From NCBI GenBank assembly GCA_015680905.1, contig CM027383.1, forward strand, positions 34,346,501 to 34,410,500: a stretch of DNA of 64,000 bases, read 5' to 3'. Shown here piece by piece: positions 55,637-64,000 of this stretch; the stretch's first letter is position 1, and each line of letters starts with the position of its first letter. Origin of the DNA: Coptis chinensis (lineage: Eukaryota; Streptophyta; Magnoliopsida; Ranunculales; Ranunculaceae). A program made the translations under genes and the position numbers. The notes beneath the pieces are model-generated. The model made no database searches, was not told where the DNA came from, and was given only the letters and a program-made list of their open reading frames with translations.

Positions 55637-56091
55637 GTAAACCATCATCTCTTTCAGTTCTTGAAAATATCATATGATTTTCCCCATGACTTACCAAAGC
55701 AGAAAACAACATAAAACTGTAAAATGTCTATTAGAAATGGTGAAAATTGTTTGTTCAGTGTTGCTTTCAGGAAATACTGATAGCAAGTTCAAATTTCTGA
55801 TAACAAACTAAAATATCAATCTTCTTATAATATAGTTTAATATAAGATCAAGAATCAAGATAATTGCAGTGGCGGCAATACCAAAATCAAGAAAGTTGAA
55901 TTTCATACATCACTTGTTATATTCAAAATAGAATCTGGTATGCACGTTAGTTCCAAAATTCAATTCATACTGTCAACATCTGTAAGTTCATACCGATCTT
56001 TGTATAGTTTTGTTTTGTCTAAAGGGAATTTGTGAATAAAGTATAAAAAAACAACAGAGAAAAGGATGAATAGATTGAAATAGGGACACAC

Positions 56092-56384
56092 CTCGTCTAG
56101 AACTAAGATTGACAGTGAATCCTGAATGGACTTTGTAGAAAGGGCATTTGTTGACATGCACGTTGAAATGCAAGCTGGTGTCGAAACTAAAATATCAGGC
56201 CGTCCCGCTAATGTTGCTCGCTGAAAACAAAATTTGATTGTCAACCAAACAATCCATCTCTCTTATCAGCAACAAACTTAACAGATGAACCTACCAAATC
56301 AGAAGCAGGCATGCCACCAGTCAACTGAACAACTTTCAACTGAACTCTACAGAACTCAATAAGAGATAACACCTCTGAATAAAC
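56092..56384 (-). pseudogene. DEAD-box RNA helicase RH16-like, two-exon fragment
   Basis: Exon 56,384-56,295 (minus) encodes VYSEVLSLIEFCRVQLKVVQ and TGGMPASDL, flanked by AG and GTAGGT. Exon 56,220-56,092 encodes RATLAGRPDILVSTPACIST and ends SLSILVLDE, followed by GTGTGT. This corresponds to the region from motif Ia to the start of the DEAD box of RH16/DDX56-type helicases, which act in ribosome biogenesis. Both exons are open with intact splice sites. The rest of the gene is absent. It lies in the big Helitron, same strand as Rep-helicase. Confidence 0.88.
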
Positions 56385-56542
56385 CTAAAACAATATCGAC
56401 AAATGCAAAATAAGTAGTTGAAGCTAAGATCGATGCAAAGTCTATAGATTTATATAGTAGTAGTCTGGATTAGATTTATATAGATAAGATTTATATAGCC
56501 TTCGATAATATCATAATATATATATCTATGTGGATTAATATC

Positions 56543-56669
56543 AAGTTCTAATTGGAATCAACTTAGATAAGATTTATATCAAGCATGACTCTTAAAAGAA
56601 ATTGATTCATCACCCGTAGGATCGTCCCAAAACTACTTTCACCCGACCGTTCGATATAACAGCATAAAA
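56543..56669 (+). repeat. Direct repeat of about 127 bp, copy 1
   Basis: Begins aagttctaattggaatcaac and ends around cgatataacagcataaaaaa. A copy with about 95% identity stands at 57,540-57,671. Confidence 0.8.
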
Positions 56670-57539
56670 AACACCAAACTGCTCTAAGTTGTTGTATAAT
56701 TGAAATCGCACCAGACATAGCATGTGGACAGTAATGTTTTTTCCCCGTCAATATAGTGTTGAACTTCTTAAGTTTCTTGTGATATATGTGTAATATAATA
56801 TGACTACATGAATGAGAAATGATATGAAACTCTTCAAAGAGCTGCATCGAAGCTTATATTAGAATGTTGGATATCTTTGTGTCTTAAAACATGAAGTGGC
56901 TCGCTTAATCTGTTAATTAAACTGCTTTGAGAGAAGACACTGAAGCAAGCTAGGAGCTAATGCGCATGTGGCTATATAAAATGATAGTGCATTTAGAGTT
57001 GTGTTTAGATAGTTAGGAAGCAAAAACACTTTTTAACGGGTTATCCTTGATTATCAGTGCATTCAACTCGTCCTCCCTTCATCTTCAATTCTGCCTCATT
57101 GCCTTGTGTATATTTATTTGACCTGCCTCGTACATATCTATCTTTAGGACTTACTAACATGTTATAATGCCTATTTGTTACTGCCAGCAGTTTTGGTCAC
57201 AGCTTTCCATCATTTTGTAAACCTGTTTCAGAATCTCAAACTTAAGGGCCATTGCTGAATATTTTAGTTGCTATAGTGTCACTTTTAAAACCATAGATAG
57301 AGATGTGATCAAAGGTTTTTATCACGGTACTGTATTTGATGGTAACTGTGCTCCTGTAGTTTATTACTTCTATTATATCCTTTTGTTTTTGGTTTTTGAT
57401 CGTGAATGTGTACGTACATTATTACAGATGATGCTCAAGAACACAGCTTATGCGGAAGGGTATCATAGTGCTCAAAGTGGATATGCGCATCTGAGCAGAT
57501 TTCAATGCCTGCCACCGCTATAGTCACCTGATGAATGTT

Positions 57540-57671
57540 AAGTTCTAATTGGAATCAACTTAGATAAGATTTATATCAAGCAGGACTCTTAAAAGAAATT
57601 GATTCATCACCATAGGATCGTCCCAAAACTACTTTCACCCCGACCTCGATATAACAGTATAAAAAAACCAA
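57540..57671 (+). repeat. Direct repeat of about 130 bp, copy 2
   Basis: Partner of 56,543-56,669 in the same orientation, about 1 kb apart. No TG...CA ends or target duplication could be fixed. Confidence 0.8.
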
Positions 57672-57891
57672 GCTACTTTATTATATAGATTGGGATATTA
57701 CAAGAAATGTGATGAAATCTTGAATATTTTCAGTGTGAGGGACAATATGATACTTGAAGAGTGTTTGTTATCTTTCGGTGAAAAGAGAGTTAAGCTAGAA
57801 TTTAAAGAAATTAGGGTTTGGGAAAGATAATGAACAGCTCGGAACAGTGTTCTGTAATGGTTTCTTGATAATAAAATGAGAACATGACTAA

Positions 57892-58187
57892 GGCTGAGTC
57901 CAATGGCTCCCTATCCCTTTAAAAGTAGAACTAAAGTCAACAGATTTTACTCTCTATCATTAATTTCCTCTTTATATATACAAAGAATTCTACTCTCTAT
58001 CTCTATTTTACTCTCAATATATAGAGAGTAAAATAGAGATAGAGAGTAGAATCTTTTATATATATACATAGAAAAATAATGATAGAGAGTAAAATATGTT
58101 GACTTTAGCTCTATTTTGTTGACTTTAGCTCTACTTTATTGACTTTAGCACTACTTTTAAAGGGATAGGGAGCCATTGGACTCAGCC
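57892..58187. mobile_element. Tourist-like MITE, 296 bp, long hairpin
   Basis: The ends GGCTGAGTCCAATGGCTCCC and the exact reverse complement form perfect terminal repeats that continue through CTATCCCTTTAAAAGTAG. The target duplication taa stands at 57,889-57,891 and 58,188-58,190, as for PIF/Harbinger-derived elements. The interior (ctctatctctattttactctc facing its complement) makes almost the whole element a foldback. The near-perfect arms point to a young insertion. Confidence 0.9.
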
Positions 58188-58215
58188 TAAGTAGATGATT
58201 GGTCGTAAAATAAGA

Positions 58216-58520
58216 CACTACTACATAAATGCACATTAGCCACGGTCAGTAAACTAGTTTATACCACTATTTCACTCATAATAGTAGCTTATAGTCATTT
58301 ACCACGGTACAAAACAATTTTCTAGTTTTGGAACAAGCAAATACGACTATTTTTGTAAAACAATGGTATTTATTTCAACATATATTACGGGGCTATCAAA
58401 TATAGCCTAATTTATTTTGTGGTATTCGTATACCCCACTGTTCTTCGAAAACGGTGGTTTATATTTTGGACAAAATTACACCCACCGTGGATAAAGCCCG
58501 TTCTCAAAAAAAAAATTAAA
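58216..58520 (+). mobile_element. CACTA transposon 5' terminus (partial)
   Basis: Starts CACTACTACATAAATGC after aga (58,213-58,215), with subterminal gccacgg, accacgg and caccgtgg motifs. The matching end is not visible, so the right limit is arbitrary. Confidence 0.55.
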
Positions 58521-59033
58521 GAAGTCAGGAAAAGGGAAAAATAGTATGTCAGTAGCAAAACCCCACTTCTCCTTCTCTACCTCCCCAATTTATAACGATG
58601 GTGTCACTACATTCGTTTTTACTTCAAAATCAAAGCAGAGACATCTTCATTTTGAGATATGTTTGGTCACCACTTGCTTTGCATCATTTGATTTCTGTGA
58701 AGGTAAAATAATTTTTGTTCCTTCAAATGATTTTGTTCAAGGTTAATTTTCTCTTAGTTATCATGAATGGTGAAATTGACTTCTAGGTTTGTTTAATTTC
58801 TGAATTGAAGAGAAGCGAGAACTTGTTAGGTTTAAGCAGCTGATTAAGATTTTTTTTTTTTTTTTTTTATTTTTTGTGGAAATTTTATTGATAAAGATAA
58901 TGAGTTTTACAAATAATTAGGACAAGCGTGCAACAAGTTGCGCCGCAAGTCCTTTCTAAATGGAAAATCATATTCTCCTAAATACAAACTCGTTGGAATC
59001 AACAGTTGTCATTACGTTGCAGTCCATAACGTT

Positions 59034-59290
59034 CTATAATCTCTTAAGGAGCTCAACAGACTGTTGTACTAAGAAACCAAAAGTGTCAAAACTGAAAGGA
59101 ATGAAACAATGCTGGTTAGCTCTACAAGCATCCTCGTGTTTCTCAATTTTCCCTGCCGCTGCTCTATTAGCTGTTTCTCCAACCTCAAAGACTCCATTCC
59201 CAAGCCCTACCAACGGAGAAGCTCCAGTTACATCAACACACGCATGCCTCCCTTCAGACCAACTGTAGACCAATACATCCGCAGGTCGTT
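59034..59290 (-). pseudogene. Plant retroelement protein fragment (post-RT domain)
   Basis: Minus-strand translation: RPADVLVYSWSEGRHACVDV, TGASPLVG, KIEKHEDACRANQHCFIPFSFDTFGFL and VELLKRL. I remember this conserved block from plant retroelement-related proteins, downstream of a reverse transcriptase domain. The DV...CVDVTG pattern may be a nuclease-like fold, which is inference. Only about 85 codons remain and the frame ends in unrelated sequence. Confidence 0.45.
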
Positions 59291-59299
59291 GGCTTTGGT

Positions 59300-60061
59300 T
59301 ATGTAGTGAAGAATTAGTATATAGTTTTGAGATTATTTGGAACTTGGAATATATGTAAATATTCAACGCATTCAAACAGAAATTTCACTATAAGTGCGCG
59401 CATCTCATTACTTCGATTAAGATTTGCTTCTCTGGCTCTTATTTGTTTCTAATGCTCACCGTCCATCTGATCAAAATTCCTATTACTTTGATTGTGTTTC
59501 GACACTAATACTTACAAAGAGGAGACAAGAAATCATTTACAGTGCGATTCATTGACTTAGAGGCTTTATTTTTCAGGTTTGTGCTTCAATGATTTGGAGT
59601 TTTGCAAAACAAGTTAAATGTTTAAGAAAATTGTTCTTTTACTTTCTGCGGAGGCCGGTGATCTCATCTCGTTCTTTATAAACCCCTATGTAGCTAGAGT
59701 AGAATAATGGAATTTTATCATTGTTTTTTTTTCTATGATATATTACAGCTCATTGAATTGGCATGGACATAAAATCATTGCATGTTATAGATCTTGCATG
59801 TATTAGTCATTTTCATATAATAACAATGCTTGTACCTATGTGCATTAGTCTAGACTAGTTCTAATTAAAGGTGGTTGCCTTATTATTGGGTGGACTTAAG
59901 TTCGTTTAATCACTAGATGTGTGTCTTACAACATGGGGCGTCCAATAAAATAGTAAGGCTTTATTGTTCAGTTTTTAACATCACTAAGTAGATGTGAATT
60001 GACAAAGTATGATAAGATACTGAAATTAACAAACAACGTAGTAAAAAGAAAATAAAGAGGT
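59300..60061. other. AT-rich non-coding DNA within the large Helitron
   Basis: No recognisable gene or element in this stretch. Confidence 0.4.
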
Positions 60062-60672
60062 GATCTTACCTTTGTGTCAAACTCCTCGATGGAACAGGTC
60101 TTAACTCTCGGCGGTGCGCTAAAATATACAAACGAACAGAAGAAATTATTTATTGGTTAACAATGACATCTCACCCCAGCCCGTTGAAGTATTATTTATT
60201 GCAGTTTTCTTACTTCGCCGGATAAGAGATCGTATTCACGAAAAACAGAGTGATCTAGAGATTCTTTCGGTCAGAACTATGAGAAGCTTTAAGAAATGCA
60301 AAGGTTATTTATTTATTTATTTATTTTTTCGGTAAAGTGGCGAAGGGTTTGACAGGGTTTTAATAATTGAGTTTTTCGACTGAGAAAACAGAAACACGTG
60401 GTCATATATCTATGAAGTGCCGAAGGAAAGAAGCCGGTATTTTTGGTAAGAGATTTTTTTTCCGATGAAACTGTTCTAAAATACCAAGTATCATGATCCA
60501 CGTGGCATAACAAATTCTATTAGTTGGTTCATGTGGCAGAATAATGGGAAATTGCCACATAGGAAATCCAAGTATCTCATATGTACTTAGCTTTAATAGA
60601 GAGAGAGGTGATGTCCCTAGAACCCCTCCCAATTATGAATCTCCTTTTATATATATATCTGAATCATTGGGA
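60062..60672 (-). promoter_or_regulatory. 5' terminal and leader region of the large Helitron
   Basis: From the 5' end inward (minus strand): TCCCAATGATTCAG, TATATATATAAAAGG, CCTCTCTCTCTATTAAAGC, then a leader with gccacgtgg and a (TTTA)n run (about 60,303-60,328). Near 60,125-60,068 a possible exon segment (PPRVKTCSIEEFDTK) ends in AAAG|GTAAG. Such a leader with an intron could feed the N-terminal exons of the Helitron gene, or be captured DNA. Confidence 0.45.
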
Positions 60673-60689
60673 TCGCTATGGATTCACAT

Positions 60690-61400
60690 GGATTTATCCA
60701 ATCTGCAGCCTACTATAGGGATGCCCGAGGTACTCGGTTATATGAGTGGACTGAGCGCCTGAACCGATGCTGATGCTTGGACATTTTGTGGGAACCCTAT
60801 ACATATCTCCGTGAGGGTAGCTAAATTTGGGACAGCATCGACCTGGTATGGGTGTTTCATGTTTGCTAAAAATGCCATTGGAGTTATGTATGGCTCTTCC
60901 AGTACTGGACAATGTTTTAACTGCCTACTAATATGTACTAAATGTTTCCATTGTACCATGCACTTTTGTTTGGTCAAGGTTTTATACACTCTTTGGCTGA
61001 CAAGATTATCTTCTCAATGTAGGACTGTAGGAGAATACAGAACCTTGGTGAGGGTTTTGACAGTTGGCATGGTTTCTATCAAAGTGTCCGTTTACCTCAG
61101 ATGTTTGTATCTCTGATATGATGTGAATAGACTTCAGCCGTGTCGTATACAATGACTTTTTAGCCATTACAGGTTGTGGATATTGTGTCTCAGCTCTTGA
61201 ATCGTGATGCCATTCCAAGACCTCATCTGCTTGATGCTGACCAGGTGAAGGTCTACTTTTATACTTTTCCCGCTTTCCTTTCTCTTCTTTATTTAACTTC
61301 CATACATTACGTGTCGTTGGAAGATTAAGAAACCACTCAGAAATGTGCAGGTTGAAGTCGATCTCACATTGTAGGAACAGTGCGCGCCGGAGTAGTTGTA
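60690..61400 (+). pseudogene. Unidentified exon-like segments
   Basis: Just outside the Helitron 5' end the plus strand gives AAYYRDARGTRLYEWTERLN (60,704-60,763), then at 61,173-61,244 VVDIVSQLLNRDAIPRPHLL followed by DADQ and GTGAAGG, and VEVDLTL after a CAG at 61,351. The pieces look like parts of one gene with introns but have stops between them. I do not recognise the protein. If the segments are real, they would be the host locus into which the Helitron inserted. Confidence 0.3.
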
Positions 61401-62511
61401 TCCTCATAGGCCACTAGGCTTTACTTCCTCAGTGACTTATATTACCAAAATTCCCTTTTTTAGAAAGCTAGCTAGAAATATAATTAGAATATGATTCCAC
61501 ATCCCCCTAAATCTTCCTTTTAATTAAGGTGGGAAACTGAGAATAGGACCCCAAGACTTTGCCTCCAAGTCTTGACCGGTAGGCCACTGGTGAATTGCTC
61601 ATCTGACTTTGACGTCATTACTTTAATACGCATATATTTTTCTTAAATGAAACGATGCACATATGGCTTTGGAGAGCTCGGCCTAAAACAATTACGAAAT
61701 GATGAGGGTTAAATTATGACTGACTCTGGTGTGGAATACTTATGAAACTTATCTGGGACAGCAGATACTTCTCTCCATAGGGCATAGGCAACAACATAGA
61801 AATCTCTTATCAGTTTATTATGCTCGCCTGCGTGGCCTATGAACAAGAAATTCGTTTTTGTTGTCGTTGTATGCTTATAGCTAGCTAATCGTGCCCATGA
61901 AAAAGTTGTCTGACAACTCAGATCGCATATTACATTAGTTAGGATTTTGCAAATTAAAGACTATGATGCCAATATGCCATGATGGGCTCAGTTGAAGCGT
62001 TCACATTACTCTTCACTTCTAGCTGTTGTTTATGGCTTACACCCAGCCACTACAATATAGCTTACGGGTTGAGCACTTGAGCCTGCACAAGTAAAATAAC
62101 AAGGGGATTACTCCTCTATCCAAACGAGCACTCAATAACAGTTTCTAACTTACAAGGACAAAATGGTAATTAACTATCCCTCTAGTAATGGTGAAAGAGT
62201 AAGTGGTAAAGTGTAAACGTCTACATCTCTCATTTCGATTTTTTTTTCCCTCCTTTTCTTTTGGCAATCATTTGTATCTGATCAGAAAGTTAATGAGGAA
62301 AATGGAGGTGTCTCTGAAGGGGATGATTCATGCAGTGTATAAGGAAGAGCAGGGATAAATATCATGTGAGTTTTTATTATATTTGTTGAACAATAAGAAA
62401 AACTGATCATCTTTTGGAAAGATTTTTTTTTTGTTATCATTTTTGAATTTTGAGTGTGCATTTGATGTTGGGCAATTCTCTTTTTCCACTTATTAAAAAT
62501 ATATATATATG
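61401..62511. other. Non-coding DNA before the copia element
   Basis: No gene recognised. It ends with an (AT)n run at about 62,501-62,510 directly before the LTR. Confidence 0.45.
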
Positions 62512-62752
62512 TGTTAGAGTGTGTGGACCGAAAAGAGAAATAGTCCCACATTGAACAAGAAAGGAGTTCATCATTGGTTGATAAAGTGGGAAAATTACTA
62601 ACTAGTACCGAGGCCTTTTAAGATAAAACCCCACACCCATGGCCAAGATGTGGCTCAAAGCCCAATGGGTGGTTAAGTGGGGGACAATATCGGTACTAGT
62701 TATCCCATGGGCGCGGATGCCCAGGCCTGGCGGGTGTGCCCAGGTCCCAACA
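62512..62752 (+). repeat. 5' LTR of the copia element
   Basis: Short LTR with tagtcccacattg near the start and a GC-rich 3' half (gggcgcggatgcccaggcctgg). The 3' copy is outside the window. The LTR limits are inferred from the TG start and the primer site. Confidence 0.75.
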
Positions 62753-62754
62753 AG

Positions 62755-62766
62755 TGGTATCGGAGC
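62755..62766 (+). promoter_or_regulatory. Primer binding site of the copia element
   Basis: TGGTATCGGAGC starts two bases after the LTR and differs by one base from TGGTATCAGAGC, the site complementary to initiator tRNA-Met used by many plant copia elements. Confidence 0.9.
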
Positions 62767-62890
62767 TACAGGACTGTGTCAGAGCTACAGGGTGTGTGAG
62801 GAAAAGACTCCACCTTTAGCATTGGAGGCTAGGTGTTTGAGGAAATTCCCCTGAGAGGTTCTACACCGTTGGTTTTGATTCAGTAAAGTC

Positions 62891-64000
62891 ATGACGACTG
62901 ACAAAGAAAGCTACAGGATATAGAAGTTTGACGGAACAAACTTCGGCTATTGGAAGATGCAAATTGAGGTGTTCTCTATCAAAAGAATTTGATAGAAACG
63001 TTGATAAGTGAGAAGCCTGAGGAGATTCCGCAAGACAAATGGGATTTGCAAGATAGAAAGGCCTTGGCCACAATCCGATTGAGTCTTTCAAAGTCGGTAG
63101 CCTTCAACATTAAGACTGAGAAGACGGCGAAGTCTCTCATGGAGGCACTTACTACGATGTATGAACAACCCTCGGCCGCGAACAAAGTCTATTTGATCAC
63201 CAAGCTATTTAGTATGAGAATGTCGGAGGGGGCATCCTTCAAGGATCACCTAAATGAACTCAACCAAACTAAGGACCAATTGGAGTCGGTTGAGATTACA
63301 TTTAGTGATGAGGTGCTAGCTTTGGCGATACTTGGACAAATGCCTCCAAGTTGGAAGGCTATAGTTGCGGCTATTATTGGCTCTGCGGGAATGACCAAGT
63401 TGAAGTTTGAGCACGTTGTTAGTATGATACTAACCGAGGAAATCCGGAGACAAGATTGTCCTTCATCTTCGGGGTCAACTTCGGGGTCGGCATTGAAATA
63501 CCGAAAGTAGGGAGAAATTCAAACAGAATCGTGGTAAGAAGAAGTGGAGGGGGAGATCGAAATCTCAAGCCCCCCGATTGCAAAGCGTTGAACACAAACC
63601 TCGAGACATAAGTGAAGTTTGTGTGCTATAATTGTGGTAGGCACGGCCACTATAGCCCCAATTGCCCACTAAGAAACAACAACAACATTAATAAGAACAA
63701 GAAAAAGAATCAAGAAGCTAATGTTGTTGAGATGGTAGATGACGCTTTGATATGTTTGATGGAGCACAAGAAGGAGTCTTGGGTACTTGATTTCGGCGCA
63801 TCTTTCCATGCTACCTCACATCGAGAGTTCCTTGAGAACTACACCGAAGGTGACCTTGGAACGGTCTTTCTTGGTGATGACCAACTTTGTGACATTGTCG
63901 GCAAGGGTGACGTACATATCAAGATGAATGGCTCGTCATGGTTATTGAGGGACGTCAGACACGTTCCGGATTTGAGGAAGAATTTGATTTTTGTGGGGCA
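62891..64000 (+). pseudogene. copia gag and start of pol, frame-broken
   Basis: The ATG at 62,891 opens TDKESYRI, then a stop at 62,921. KFDGTNFGYWKMQIEVF follows, then a frameshift into a 173-codon gag block (62,989-63,510) with WDLQDRKALATIRLSLS, AKSLMEALTTMYE, LFSMRMSEGASFKDHLNEL and LGQMPPSWKAI, the UBN2/gag-type copia pattern. A zinc knuckle CX2CX4HX4C (CYNCGRHGHYSPNC) is at 63,624-63,665 in another frame. The protease box WVLDFGASFHAT (63,780) has Phe where DSGAS is usual. The frame VRHVPDLRKNLIFVG runs off the window. In the intact family this polyprotein builds the particle and the enzymes. This copy would need several corrections. Confidence 0.88.

Larger units (their letters stand above)
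48138..60672 (-). mobile_element. Large Helitron with Rep-helicase remnant and captured gene fragments
   Basis: On the minus strand the 3' end is CTAG (48,138-48,141) followed by T, with a perfect hairpin gtggc-ata-gccac (48,152-48,164) 10 bases before it, the textbook Helitron 3' structure. The 5' end is placed at 60,672 (A, then TCCCAATGATTCAG and a TATATAAAAGG run). Slightly different TC positions are possible. Contents in minus-strand order: a leader with a possible donor site (60,062-60,125), a retroelement fragment (59.0-59.3 kb), a CACTA terminus, a MITE, an RH16-like fragment (56.1-56.4 kb), a ferric-reductase-like fragment on the opposite strand (55.4-55.6 kb) and the Rep-helicase gene (54.17-48.6 kb). 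Confidence 0.7.
62512..64000 (+). mobile_element. Ty1/copia LTR retrotransposon, 5' part, cut by the window end
   Basis: The 5' LTR (62,512-62,752, 241 bp) begins TGTTAGAGTGTG and ends CCCAACA. A primer site follows, then gag and the start of pol. The 3' part lies beyond the window. The gag frame is broken. Confidence 0.88.

Overview
The window is plant nuclear DNA, almost certainly from a flowering plant (I cannot name the species). It is AT-rich and intron-bearing, and transposable elements fill most of it. The protein-coding remnants of ordinary genes are plant-type: choline-phosphate cytidylyltransferase, the AIM1-type peroxisomal multifunctional protein, a ferric reductase and a DEAD-box helicase of the RH16 type. 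All are broken or partial. I see no clearly intact host gene, no tRNA or rRNA gene and no CRISPR array.

Layout. 1-1.4 kb: a decayed Ty1/copia RT-RNase H on the minus strand. 1.9-3.9 kb: a choline-phosphate cytidylyltransferase pseudogene with introns. 3.9-7.1 kb: repeat-derived non-coding DNA. 7,147-30,143: an Athila-like Ty3/gypsy LTR element with a 5-bp target duplication (ctaat). A second, fuller Athila-like element (8,313-23,267, target duplication ataaa) is inserted inside its 5' LTR. The inner element carries gag, protease, RT-RNase H and integrase plus two post-pol ORF blocks, with frame breaks. The outer one is a deletion derivative that joins the start of gag directly to integrase. 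30.2-30.9 kb: a short hAT element with a transposase C-terminal remnant. 32.3-32.8 kb: one end of a CACTA element. 34.6-35.9 kb: a probable solitary Athila-type LTR. 36,836-42,238: an unusual 5.4-kb element made of two inverted related arms, flanked by a 5-bp duplication (ccacc) and splitting an otherwise continuous ORF.

43,466-47,305: a non-autonomous Helitron on the plus strand whose body is a multi-exon AIM1-like fragment. 48,138-60,672: a large Helitron on the minus strand. It encodes a broken Rep-helicase with a multi-exon N-terminal extension that has a tandemly duplicated exon. Between the transposase gene and the 5' end lie fragments of a ferric reductase gene and an RH16-like helicase gene, plus a Tourist-like MITE, a CACTA terminus and a retroelement protein fragment. 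60.7-61.4 kb: unidentified exon-like pieces. 62,512 to the window end: the 5' LTR, primer binding site, broken gag and start of pol of a Ty1/copia element.

The most interesting observations are the two Helitrons carrying host gene fragments, the inverted-arm element at 36.8-42.2 kb, and shared non-coding architecture in the two Athila-like elements: repeated polypurine-like tracts, a conserved 3' hairpin and a duplicated primer-binding site. Everything was read by eye. Homology calls rest on remembered family motifs, not on searches.
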